This document shows positions 35,080-46,000 of a stretch of DNA of 64,000 nt, piece by piece (the first letter of the stretch is position 1; each line of letters opens with the position of its first letter). This DNA is from Cryptomeria japonica (Eukaryota; Streptophyta; Pinopsida; Cupressales; Cupressaceae). The DNA is taken from assembly GCF_030272615.1 (NCBI RefSeq), contig NC_081415.1, positions 506,245,373 to 506,309,372 on the forward strand. The letters are read 5' to 3'. Both the position numbers and the translations under genes were made by a program. The notes beneath the pieces are model-generated. The model ran no database searches. It had not been told where the DNA came from and saw only the letters and a list, made by a program, of their open reading frames with translations.

Positions 35080-36858
35080 AACATTGAGTAGACAACATCT
35101 CTTTTAATTGGAAAAAAACCGCTATGTCGCCTGGAGCCGCTGCCGCCGCCGCAGCCCTAAGGCTGACTCCCGTCTTGCATGTTGCTGCTGCAGGGAGCTC
35201 AGTGAAGGATGTTGTGGGAGCTGCGAAGGGGGGCAACATGGAGGTTTCCGTTCAGGCCAAAGCCAACAGTCCAAGGGTTTCTTCTGCGATCTCCTTGCGA
35301 GCCTTGCCCTCTTCGAGGGTGGATGTTGGGTCTGCTCCGATTCCTAGGGGCTCCCATGCAACCATGTTGCTGAAGGAGGCTACTGTGGCTGCACCTTGCA
35401 AGCCCAAGACTCCTGTTACTAATACGGAGGGTAGTGATTCGATGCATTTGGTGCCCTCTAGTTCAGATCGGGCTGCTTGCGGTTTGGGGCCTTTGATTGT
35501 TCCTGTTTGCAAACCATTGGCTTTCCGGGTGTCTGATGATACTGGTCAAGAAATCATCCACAACTCCTCTGTGTTTGAGTCTCATGGTCTGATTTGTAGG
35601 TTTCGGGGCTTTTGGCCAAGCCTTCCTCAACTGCACACTTGGATTTCCCAAAGCTGGGAATCGATTTTGAAAGGTTCAGTTAACATTTTTCCTTTAGCCA
35701 AGGGCTTTTTCATTGCTAAATTTGAATATGAAGATGATAGATCAAAAATTTTATGTACAAATCCTTTCAGCTGGGAGGACAAATTTGTTTTGATGGTTAA
35801 ACCTTGGTCCTTGGGCTTTAATCCTTCTACTGATTCTTTTAATGAGATTCCTATCTGGGTTAGGCTCCCTAACCTTCCCCTTCATCTATGGACGGACTCT
35901 CTGCTAGAGGAGGTGGGGGGGCTTTAGGCGAATTCCTAATGATTGATAAGGACTCTTACCAAATTTATCATTCTACTTATGCTCGGATATTGGTTAACAT
36001 TGATGCTTCTAAAGGGCTTCTAGTTGAGATAGAAATTAAATCTTCTTTGGGATCTTAGGTCCAACCGCTTGACTTTGAGGGCATCCCCTTTAGATGTCGA
36101 AAGCGCTTCCAGATTGGACATGTTGTTGCACGGTGTGAATCAGATAAGAAGAAAAAGAAATTTGCTTCTTCGTGGAAAGGTGCCTCCTCTGAGCACTACT
36201 TTATTAAAAAGAAAAGCTTTTCCAAGGTGGCTGCGCAGGATCCTTAGGTCGAGCCTCTGGTTGCTGCCTCTGTTTCTGGTGCTCAGGGGTGTGGGGATGC
36301 TTGCGGTGGCATCCCTAATGATCGTCTGAAGATTGTTGGATCTTCTACCTTGGTGGATGACCTTCTCGCTTCCCAGATTGATGCTGGATCTTTGTCTGAT
36401 CCTTTGATTTATGCTGTCCCTGCCTCTTCGGAAGCTGGCTCTGTTCCTCCTGGTGATGGGAAGTCTTCTATTCTGGATCCATCCTCTTGGCAAAAGGCTG
36501 CTGCTAGGGTTGAGGAGGGATGGATTACTATTAAAAGTAAAAAATCTAAATTGTCTCAGTCCTCTTTTGATATGACCCTTTGATCCCATAAGGGTAGGTC
36601 AAACTCTTGATCTGTCCTGGTTGGGTTGGGGCTGCTGGTCTCTTCCAGCTCGCTGGTTCTTGTTGGGGGTCATTTTTGTGTTGTACCCCATCCTTGGTTT
36701 GGCCATGTTGTGTCTCATTTGTGTCTTGTTTCTTTGAGTGGACTTTCAAGTTTATCTTTCGGTTCGGGTTGCAAGTCCTTCCAAAACCTGCCTTGTAAAG
36801 GGTTTCGGGTCCCTTAAAACCTGTTTTTACTTAATCAAAAACATTGAGTAGACAACAT
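35080..36858 (+). mobile_element. ORF1-only LINE insertion with 19-bp target-site duplication
   Basis: The 19-bp sequence AACATTGAGTAGACAACAT stands at 35080-35098 and again at 36840-36858, bordering a 1741-bp insert (35099-36839). The insert is GC-richer than its flanks, carries a LINE ORF1 (next entry) and ends in a GGGTTTCGGGTCCCTTAAAA-type 3' tail leading to ATCAAA at the duplication. No endonuclease/RT ORF2 lies inside. The perfect duplication shows that the insert entered as one unit by target-primed retrotransposition and is fairly young. Confidence 0.88.
35124..36583 (+). pseudogene. LINE ORF1 with DUF4283-like domain and damaged zinc knuckle
   Basis: The frame opens at ATG 35124 (MSPGAAAAAAALRL) and runs 267 codons to a TAG at 35925-35927. 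After an Ala/Ser/Pro-rich N-terminus, residues 140-267 match plant LINE ORF1 DUF4283: SWESILKGSVNIFPLAKGFF, KILCTNPFSWEDKF and IPIWVRLPNLPLHLW. The frame is broken at a G run (35915-35921). The next frame continues with DFEGIPFRCRKRFQIGHVVA (then RC), a CCHC knuckle whose second Cys is Arg. In-frame TAGs follow at 36056 and 36245, and the frame ends at TGA 36581-36583. In the family the product is an RNA-binding chaperone; this copy cannot make it whole. Confidence 0.8.
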
Positions 36859-36859
36859 A

Positions 36860-39000
36860 ATGGATGCATCCAACAAAGTGTCCATCTTGTCCAAATTTGT
36901 AATTGACTTATTTAGTGCCAACATGGATAGAGTGATGTCATTCTAGTCCTCCAATTTTGTGCTTTCAAGATTTTTAAAATCTCTTTCAATGGCCAAATTA
37001 GATAACCCATCTGCCACCCTCTTTTATTCTAAAAAATAATATTTATATCTAGTATGTTCAAATAGAGGCAACAAATTCCAAACCAACTCTACCATATTTT
37101 TAAGTTTCCATGAATGAAGTTTTCTATCTCATATAGCATTAATAACTAAAATTGATTGTCCTTCAATAATAATAATTGTGAATTTTTGTATGGCAACAAT
37201 TCAAATACCTAGAGACATGGCTTGGATTTCAACTTCATTATTAGTATTAGGAGCTAACTTCTTAGATGCTACAAATAAAATTCCCCCTTTATGATCATGG
37301 TTAACACATCCATCCCTTGAAGGACTGGGAATTCTCTTAGTAGCTCCATCAAAGTTAAATTTAATAAAAGATGGAAAAAAACCATTTAGCACCAGTTATA
37401 CTATTGTTAATACTCATCAAATTAATAGCTTTAGAAGAAGGAAGAACATTCAATAAAGGTCATCTTTAAAAGTAACAGAATCTCAAGATGCTAATATTTT
37501 ACTTTTATAAGAGGACGAGCAAACATAGACATAATAGTTTCAATAAATTGCTAATTCTAATTTGTAATTTACAACTTACTCCGTACTAAAAAAAACTTTT
37601 GAAAATCCTATAATTTTTGTCTATCTCCATATATGCCAAATGAGAAGGGAAGGGTAAACCCTCCACATGCATCTAAATGTAGAGCTCTAGTAAACAATAG
37701 ACCAATTAGAAAATAATTGAAGCATTGTTTTAGCAAGATCACTTTTCTAAAAAAAACAATCTCATAACTATTCCCAACCTTTAGAAGTAAATTTAAAGTG
37801 GAGAATTAAATTATCTAAAGTCTCCTTAACTTATTTGTATAATGGAAATCTTAAATCCACAACAATGTCAATTTTTCATAATCTCTCACTTTAAGATATT
37901 TGCAAAGGTAATTTTATTCTAAAATACAATTTTTATTTAATATGAAGGTTTGAGCATAATTTAAACATTCTTGATCTATTAAATTAATGAAGAGATTTCC
38001 ACAAGTCTTCGAATAGATTTAGATATTTTGAATCTCAAAATCACACAATCTCATATTAAAATCGACACTTTTTTAGGCTTATCTTCAAAAAATAAAAATA
38101 TTAAAAAATATCCATACCAAAATAAAGAGGAATACTAAAGAAAATCCAATATTTATTTGAGTCATACAGATGAAAGTAGGAATCTATCTAAATATTTCTA
38201 CAATATAATAAAAATTAGACCTCCTTTGACCACAAAAAAAAATCATTATTATTTTGAACAATTTACTTATTCTTATCTATGAACTCCATAAAATCCCAGT
38301 TTAGATCAAATTTTTCTTCCACTTTGTAAATAGCATTAAATCACCAATAATAACAATGTCATTTTTAAGAAGACCAAATAATATTGAAATTTGATCCCAT
38401 AATAATTTTTTATGCACTAGATTAGATGGGATATAAACATTAAATAACCAAAATTGTAAGTTCTAGAATAGACTAGATGCCTTAGTATTCATCCTATTAG
38501 AACTCTTAGACCTCCTTGGACCACCAAAAAAATTCATTATTATTTTGAACAATTTACTTATTCTTATCTATGAACTCCATAAAATCCCAGTTCAAATCAA
38601 ATTTTCCTTCCACTTTGTAAATAGCATTAGATCACCAATAATAACAATGTCGTTTTTAAGAAGACCAAGTAATATTGAGATTTGATCCCATAATATTTTT
38701 TTATGCATTAGATTAGATGGTCTATAAACATTAAATAACCAAAATTGTAAATCCTAGAATAGACTAGATGCCTTGGTATTCATCCCATTAGAATTCAAGG
38801 AAATCGATTTCAACCTAAATTCCTTTGAGACCAAAGTATAGTAAAATTGCCCATAGATCCAATAGCTTTGACCTAATAGCTTTATCATGTATACCACTGA
38901 CCAAAAAAGACTTCTTGCATTCTCAAAATTAGTTCCATTTCCTATGTCATTGAAATATTAGCATTACATACTTCTAAATGATGCTTGATCAAGCATCTTT
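36860..39000 (-). mobile_element. LINE ORF2 relic: endonuclease and RNase H, RT core not found
   Basis: Minus strand. The endonuclease part (about 38990-38217) includes FNVYRPSNL, ILWDQISILLGLLKNDIVII and GD, as in the fold of LINE endonucleases. The linker near 38100-37900 reads RMFKLCSNLH and resembles the segment before RT. At 37392-37201 is FIKFNFDGATKRIPSPSRDG, then NNEVEIQAMSLGI. Further down come EGQSILVINAI and KRVADGLSNLAI, the plant RVT_3 RNase H signature. The Asp expected in EGDS is Gln. The RT core itself could not be found between the parts. Stops are frequent. The ORF1-only LINE is inserted at its 3' end. Confidence 0.7.
38217..38804 (-). repeat. About 293-bp tandem duplication of the LINE endonuclease segment
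   Basis: Two adjacent direct copies (about 38217-38509 and 38510-38804) both carry TTACTTATTCTTATCTATGA, then AACTCCATAAAATCCCAGTT, and later TAAACATTAAATAACC. They differ at roughly 7% of sites by eye. The duplicated region codes for the GD-containing part of the endonuclease domain. Confidence 0.9.
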
Positions 39001-39360
39001 ATTAGGATAATTTAAGTCCTAACTTTCTATGAGAGAACCTTCATTTTTCTTGAGGATTACCAACTCTTCTCATAAAATAACTTAAATTTTGATCCAAAGT
39101 AAATTGGATTACCCAATTTCTTCATGAGTTTTAAAAAAGTTGATCTTTTTGCCCTTTGGTTTACACTTCAAAGGAAAGAATTTTTAAATTTTCTCATAGC
39201 CTCTATTTTAGACATAGCGGCCAAGAGAAAGGTTAATCGGTTGATAATCGATAAAATGGGAGTGAGAACTATTTCATACGTAGATATTTACAAACAAGGT
39301 AGGCTAATAGGGTTTCATATAGGAAGGTGCTATAACGTATTAAAGATTGTAAAGTTGTCA

Positions 39361-39531
39361 ATAATGACATAGTGTGATGTTTAATTGATGGTGTCATGGT
39401 TCTTACCACCTATGTTCAAACCCCTACTAGAATGTCACTGTTAAGTGATCATCTTGAGGATGAGGTCCGACATCTATGGTCTCACTGATTCATAAGTCTG
39501 ATCAAAAGCATTTACCATTATAAAAAAAAAA
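39361..39531 (+). mobile_element. Possible SINE remnant with A-tail
   Basis: A perfect box B, GTTCAAACC (39414-39422), lies downstream of a weak box-A-like TAGTGTGATGT, and the tract ends in a run of ten A (39522-39531). The phrase GGATGAGGTC is shared with the SINE candidate at 8870-9085. No target-site duplication was found. Confidence 0.3.
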
Positions 39532-39539
39532 GATTATAA

Positions 39540-40980
39540 AGATGTCAATTCTAGAGTTTGCAGAGGAGTTACAAGGAGCTTGAGCACTCTAATGAGACAA
39601 AGTCTCATAGAATGAATTAGTACATTATGGTTGTCTTTCCCTACTCTTAACACTTGGTTTGAACAATTTTTGTGCTCTTTTTTAGTAGCTCCTATGGCTA
39701 TTTATCCTTATGCATAGGGCTTCTTTGTTGTTTTTTATTCTTTAGAAGATAGAAATAAGGCTATAGAGAAAGGATTGTGGTTTTCGAAGGTTGCTTCTAA
39801 TTTTTGAAGCAGAGGTTTCCTAGCTTCAATCTTTTAACGAAAAAAATTAGGGTATTTTCTTTTATCAATTAAACTTTCAAATTTACCTCTTTATTTTCAT
39901 GTGCATTCTAGTTTGAAGAAAATAAGCAATGCTTTGAAGAATATACTTTATTTCCAAAAACCTAGAAGCACTTTTGCATAAGTATTCATATAGAGTTATA
40001 GTCTCTTGACTTTCAATAAGAATAAGAGCACTAAAATTCATAAATTTGGTAAACTCTTTTAACATTTTATGGAGCAAAAATATTACATTTTAAAATTGAT
40101 ATGGATCCTTCAATTTGATAAACAATTATTATCACATTTTAATATTGTAAAAGTTTCTAAAAGGCTCTTTTACTTTGTAATGATATGCTTCTCTACATAT
40201 AACTTACATCATTCAGTGAAAATAGATAAAAATGACTTAAAAATGTATATTATTCTCTTTTGCTCGAAAATGAGACACTAATTTTACTTGTGAATTCAGA
40301 TAGTTTTAGGTTCTTGAACGACATATAATTTAATTTTCTTTTTTTACTCACCAATCCCATGCTTCCATCTGGAATAGTAAAACCTCTCCAACAAGCTATA
40401 TGTCATAAGACGTCATACTATAGTAAAATCACAAAATAACGTGTGAAAGTGTGCACATTAATAATTATTTTAGTAAACCTCGCCACAGAATCACAATAGC
40501 AATTCTAAACAGCCAAGATATTTAGAATTATTCCATCAACTTTGATGCCATAAACAATTGATCCTGTCAAATGATCTCCCAAGGTGCTGGAATCTCTCAT
40601 CGTAGAGATAATCCGCTAAGTTAAATAGCTCAGTAGTTTCCATTTTGGTGGAAATTCGTTGAAATCATAATGAGTTGTTGTCAATTGATTCAATTCTCGT
40701 CAACCCAATCAAGTACGTATCCCTAGAGATGTAAACAATAGCAAGTACAAATTGCTCATCCAACGAAAGGAAGGCTTATGCTCTCTATCAACTTCTCGAT
40801 AATAAGTTAAGGGCAATGCAATGAATCTCCTTTGCTAATCAAGCTCCTCATCCTTCACTACAGTTTTATTGAAGGTGGGTTGAAATTTTAAGATGTGTAT
40901 TTATTCATTAAAGTCTTCTGTGATTACCTAAGAAATAAGTTTTGCCAAAAAGACTCCTCCCCTTCTCTTATTTTCTTGAC
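39540..40980. other. Gene-free AT-rich stretch
   Basis: Only short frames occur. No transposon landmark or RNA gene is seen on either strand. Confidence 0.55.
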
Positions 40981-40981
40981 A

Positions 40982-41170
40982 TTAATTGCTTCGACAAAGC
41001 TGTTGCCCTTCTTTTCCCATTAAAAATGGAGTGAGCTGACTAACCAGAAGACTAGCAAAAGCAGCAGAGGCAGAAGGCATGCCAAAAAGATTGCTGGAGC
41101 CCAAGTGAGAGGTTTCCATAGTACCTAACAAAACCTGAGGCATGCCTCTAGCATTGGGAACAGGGGTTGA
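40982..41170 (-). CDS. Unrecognised coding-like fragment
   Basis: The minus strand from about 41170 encodes PVPNARGMPQVLLGTMETSH and continues through GMPSASAAFASLLVSQLTPF to a TAA after QQLCRSN. The composition is less AT-driven than neighbouring frames and reads like the C-terminal end of a protein, but I cannot name a family. No upstream exon was identified. It may equally be a transposon remnant. Confidence 0.25.
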   Translation of the reverse strand, partial: STPVPNARGMPQVLLGTMETSHLGSSNLFGMPSASAAFASLLVSQLTPFLMGKEGQQLCRSN

Positions 41171-41199
41171 ATGAATGAAGATTTTAAATGATGTCCACA

Positions 41200-42450
41200 A
41201 GCCCTAGAACTGAGAACAACACAATGACTCCTGTGTCACTAGAAGCATATATCACTAGAGAACAAAAACAAAGGAAAGGAATAGACAAGTACTGTTATGA
41301 TTTGCAAAATCTCTACTAATTGCATGACTTGTAAAGAAAAAAATGTTGAGAGTTGATATTCAAGAAGCATATGTCACTAGAGAAGAATGTAAAGGAATAG
41401 ACAAGTACTGGCATGACTTGCAAAATCTCTATTATGGCTTATTAACTTATTTGCAACTTGCTGCAGATAGTAAATGCTGGTAGTTGTCAGAATGGACATA
41501 TACTCAAGAACAATGGTAAATCATGTATATTTTGCAATTGTTCACAAATTGGCAAAAACATTGCTGATGAATTGCTGGTTGCAGAGTGGTTTGCAAGTGG
41601 ACCTTGGAAATGATCTACTAATTATTCTAACTTAAACAACATCAATTTGGAAGTCTATTTTCAGTCTCTTTTCCTGTTTGCGTGTGAAAGGCAATCAGTA
41701 AATCTATTTTCTTGTTCGATTGACAGATCCCCAATTTTGATCAAAAGATATGACTTACGAGTTTAATTTAATTTTCTAAATATGTAATTGATGCGGTAGG
41801 TTTCAAATTTAGGTTATTATTCTGCCAGAGACCTGACCTCTTTAAAATTTATTTCACTTGACGTATTCAACCTGGAGTTCTGTGGGAGGTTTGTTTAATA
41901 TTTATTTCACTTGATGTATTAGCTTTTCAAAATACGTTTATAATTTAAGAGTTACAAATTATAAGGAAATATATATAAACAATCAGAAACCATTGCATAT
42001 TTACAATGCCAAGAGCAACTAATCCACCATATTTTATTTTTATTTCAGAAGGCACCATTGCATGACTTGTAAAGGAAAAAATTGCCAGCCATCTCCCACC
42101 GAAACAACAAATGATTCTATTTCAAGATAGGCTACAAAGAAGTAAAGGCGTATCCATGTTGGCTGCTACTGGCAATTATGAAACAATGCGAAATCTAATA
42201 ATCAGCACTTAACTGATCAAACAGTTCCCATAGTGGCAATGAACTGTATTCTCGCTTCAATGCACTGTAAGCTCCTACATAAGAAGATATTTATGTCATT
42301 TTGAATTGCAGATACATGAATCCTTTAAATGCGATTGCCTAGATATGTTTCTATGTGAAGTGACCAATTAACTTTGATTCAGATCTCCATTCCTCTTCTT
42401 GGGGTTTACACTGCACGACAGGCTAAATCTAGTCTCAAAAAGGACTGCAG
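41200..42450. other. Gene-free stretch downstream of the BPG2-like exons
   Basis: A short duplication is visible: AGAAGCATATGTCACTAGAGA and ACAAGTACTG phrases recur at about 41240-41290 and 41365-41410. The part nearest 42450 may be the 3' UTR of the minus-strand gene. Confidence 0.5.
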
Positions 42451-42456
42451 AGTTAT

Positions 42457-43621
42457 TTAATTATTTTCTGGTTCCATCATAATTTTTGAATCATCATTTT
42501 TTCCTTTTGAATCGTTGCTTTTCTTTCCCCCGTCTTTATTCTTTACTTCTGCATTTTTTTGTTTTTTGTCTGCCTTGGAGACTATACTTGAAACCGTAAA
42601 TCCAGAATTTTCAAAGAACCTTGCTCTGTCTAAGATCAAAGCATCACGTAATGTAATGTCCACACCATCATAAGTCCACACTGCTAATGTTGCGTCACCT
42701 TTAAGGCCTACTGACAACCAACCAATACCTGCTGTGGCAATGTCAACAGAATTGAAATCCCAACTGTTTCCAGATACTTGTAGTTCCCTTTTCTGCCACT
42801 CACCAAGCTCAGAAACCCTTTCCTGACTGACGGGAGGCTGCATGTTGTAGAATAATAAATCTTTAAAAACAAATAGAAAACAAGTACATGTTTCGAATAA
42901 GACAACAAACTCAAATCCATTTTTGATTACTTGACTAGCAGAAGAATGGGACCACTCATTTGAATTTTGAATTATCAAGTACTTGATCCATGAAACCAAA
43001 AACACAAGAATGGGACTCGAGCACAGCAAGTTACAACAGCTAATCAGGACTACTAAAGGGAATTCCTAGACGAGTCAGTGTATACAAAAAGTAAACTAAG
43101 CATAAGCACAAAATCCAAAAAGAAAAACTGGCAAGAAATAGAACCACCGTTACTTCAGAGAAGAATTATATGCAGGTAGTTTGTGACTAATCAGAAAAGT
43201 GACAACTTTCATCTAGCCTACCAACCTTCGATAGTAGATGGAAGTGATATGTGCAATGGAAGATAGCATATCTCACAAAACCTTAAAGCACACTCTAGTT
43301 TACTGTTTGCCAGAATCTCTAAGGAACTCTTAAGAGGAGATCAAAAACAATATATAAATACAGTATAAAGGAAAGAAATCAGGATAATAAAGAACACAAA
43401 AGACAGGCGGTTGTTCATCTAGATAACAAAACTATAGACAAGGCATTCCATACCTGCAACTGAAGTCCAAAATGTCGTTCTTTTAGCATATCCGCATTCT
43501 CTTCCTTCCCCAAATGTAATGGAACAAGAGGAGAAGCCCAGATGGTTAAATAGATTGTTTCCACAGAAGACTTTTCTATATCAACCCTCATTAATCCGCC
43601 AACATGTACAGATTGACCAAC
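42457..43621 (-). CDS. BPG2: YqeH/BPG2-type GTPase, last two exons
   Basis: Two minus-strand exons join cleanly. The first (43621-43454, 56 codons) follows ACAATTGCAG, reads VGQSVHVGGLMRVDIEKSSV through PLHLGKEENADM to HFGLQLQ, and is followed by GTATGG. After a 616-bp intron ending ACATGCAG, the last exon (42837-42457) reads PPVSQERVSELGEWQKRE, SGNSWDFNSVDIA, GIGWLSVGLKGDA and VWTYDGVDITLRDALIL, and ends in a Lys/Asp/Asn-rich tail. These match the C-terminal half of plant BPG2-type circularly permuted GTPases, chloroplast proteins needed for ribosomal RNA maturation. Phases are 0/0 and no stop interrupts. The transit peptide and GTPase exons are not visible upstream, so they lie across a very long intron beyond the window or are missing. 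BPG2 versus a BPG2-like paralogue is undecided. Confidence 0.75.
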
Positions 43622-43927
43622 CTGCAATTGTTTCAGTCCAAAAGCATCAACAGAGTAAGTTTTGCTATCGCAAACCATTAACCAATACTAGAAACAAAAC
43701 TCAATTGAACATGGTAAAAAGTCTCAAACTTAACATACAACAACAAATCATGCATTCCAAAAAATCGAATTAGATGGGACATCTGAAATTAAAATAACAC
43801 TTCCACGAGAGACACCTAAAATATGGCAATATACCTAAATGGAAATCTCAACATGCTTGTAAAGCCTTGGCTACTTTTCTTTATTATTTTCATTTATATT
43901 ACCTCATGCAGCCTCTCCTGTTTATGT

Positions 43928-44165
43928 CTTAACAAGAAAATACACATGATTACAACACCCAACAACATGTCATAGTCCTACCCATCTTGACCAAAGAAGC
44001 ATGCACACTTACAACACCCAACTACATGCTCATAGTGTCGTCCACGCTCAAACAAGAAAGCACACTTAATTACAACACCCAACAACATGTCATAGTCCTG
44101 CACATACTCAACCAAAGAAGTATACATGCTTACAACACCAAGATTTGTCATAGTGAAGTCCATGC
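43928..44165 (+). repeat. About 61-bp minisatellite, four units
   Basis: Four diverged head-to-tail units share TTACAACACC(CAAC), an ACATG(T)CATAGT core and a CTCAACCAAAGAAG-like joint. They lie just upstream of the BPG2-like exons, in the presumed intron. Confidence 0.75.
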
Positions 44166-44249
44166 TATGAAATCAATGGAAATCTACATGCCTGAAACAT
44201 CCAAAATGCACCAAAAATCTACCCATAGAAGCAAAGAATGAGAAAAATC

Positions 44250-45410
44250 ACCATTAATTGGTAATCACTGCCAATCACAATTTTGGCCCTCTTAGACCAG
44301 CCGGGATTTTTGCCCTCTTAAAATCGTCATTTTTTCCTGAAACCTTGGTCAATGATTTTGATCATTTATTTGTTGTTTAATCAGGAATAAATCACAATAC
44401 GGATGCATTTTTTATCGCCCATGTTTTCTTTTTCCTTTTAGGGTTGTGGAAAATGTGGCCATGTCTTTTTCACTACAACTCTAGCTTGGCGATGGGTGGC
44501 TAGGTATTTTGAGCCAACTCACTTATCCCTCAAATTTCAACTACACAGGCTTCTTTGTTTTGGGCTCTGTTGCTTCTTTTGTCAGAATACATCATATAAT
44601 TGGAATTTCCCCTACCTTGCAATGTTTGATTATAAATAAGAATAATCTTCTCTTAAACTTGTTTTAAGCCTTGTGTATGCTCACATTTCTGTAAAGGAAG
44701 GGAAATCCTTTCTATCAAGCATTATTATTTTAGTATTGTAGAAGAGAATATACTATCCTCCACACATAATAATTAGATATTTCGTTGTAAAGGAAAAATA
44801 CAGAAAAATTAGTTTCAAGTTATTTTATTTTACTTCAGAATTATTTATTTCATTTTGTTTACATAGTTTATTTTTTCTTTCATTAGAACACCACAGACAT
44901 CAGACTTGTTTTGTAATGATGAAAATTTACAAAGATAATAGAATATTTCATCTATTGAACTACATTTTTCAAATTAATTAATTAACATAAAATTAAATAA
45001 TTAAAATTGTTTATTTTTGTTCCAATATAAATTTCAATTTTTTGTAATTATTACACATATAGAGAGTTGAACTTCCCTTCTCGTTGGGGTTTGAATTATT
45101 TTTTGCTTTTATATATTTTTCTTTTTTGTTGAATTGGAAGTCAATAAATATGTTAAACTTGCCTGTAGTTAGGATTTGAATTACTTTGTTCTTATGTTTT
45201 CTTTTATGTTGAATTAGAAGCCAAAATAAAGGGAGTATATTTAAAATAGGAGATTAAAAAAAAGTAAACAATGATAGTTAAATTAAATAGCTTTTAGATA
45301 ATTCTAAAGTAAAATAAATAAATCTTAAGTAAATTAAATAGCTCTAGATAAAAGTAAACCATGCAAATAAAACAAATTAATTTTTAAATATTACTAAAGT
45401 AAAATAAAAT
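44250..45410. other. Gene-free AT-rich stretch
   Basis: No coding or repeat structure stands out apart from TTTTATGTTGAATT(A/G)GAAG recurring near 45130 and 45210. It could be intron of the minus-strand gene. Confidence 0.5.
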
Positions 45411-45416
45411 AACTGT

Positions 45417-46000
45417 CATGCCCAGCCAAACTAGGCTTAACAAAAATTAATAAATAAATCACAGCCTTAAATAATTAAAACTAGGCTAGTAATAAATGCA
45501 GGGGCCGACCCAAAAATACAATAATAAATATTGCCAATGACTTTTCAGAAAGGGCCAACCAGTATTAAGATTAAAATAACAACTAATAACAAGAACCAAC
45601 CAAAGAGTATAATTATTAAAGGCCAACTAGATATGCACAAGGTAGTGCTGGAATCAGGAGGAAGGCGCCCCTTGAAAATGAGATGTTATCTATGAAAAGA
45701 AGTGACCTCAGAGTCAAAAATAAAGATATAAAGGGAGAAACAAATCATTGTGGAAAAGGCATAAAATGGAGGAAGGAATTGAGATCTGATTTGGATAAAA
45801 GAAAGGCAGTTCTAATCTCAGATATAGGACAGTCCTTATCTGCAAAAAGGGAATAATGAATTAAGATTGGTAATTGGACTTCTAAACAGAATTCAGAATT
45901 AAGACAGCCATTTATATTTAGCAGAATAATTGGTATGCAATATGATTAATTCTATTATTCAATCTCTTCTATGAATCATCTACTTGCAAGCATACATTGA
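45417..46000 (+). repeat. Dispersed repeat starting TGTCATGCCC, first copy
   Basis: Starts TGTCATGCCCAGCCAAACTA, followed by GGCTTA, then repeated GGGGCC(G/A)ACC and GGCCAACTAG phrases and AAAGATATAAAGGGAGA. The same order is found at 56939-57560. The TG start and the layout suggest an LTR remnant, but no matching internal region or CA end was found. Confidence 0.55.

Noticed and set aside
39124-39372. 82-codon plus-strand frame
   Set aside because: No family recognised; it sits at the edge of a LINE relic with no conserved motif and a composition like random frames.
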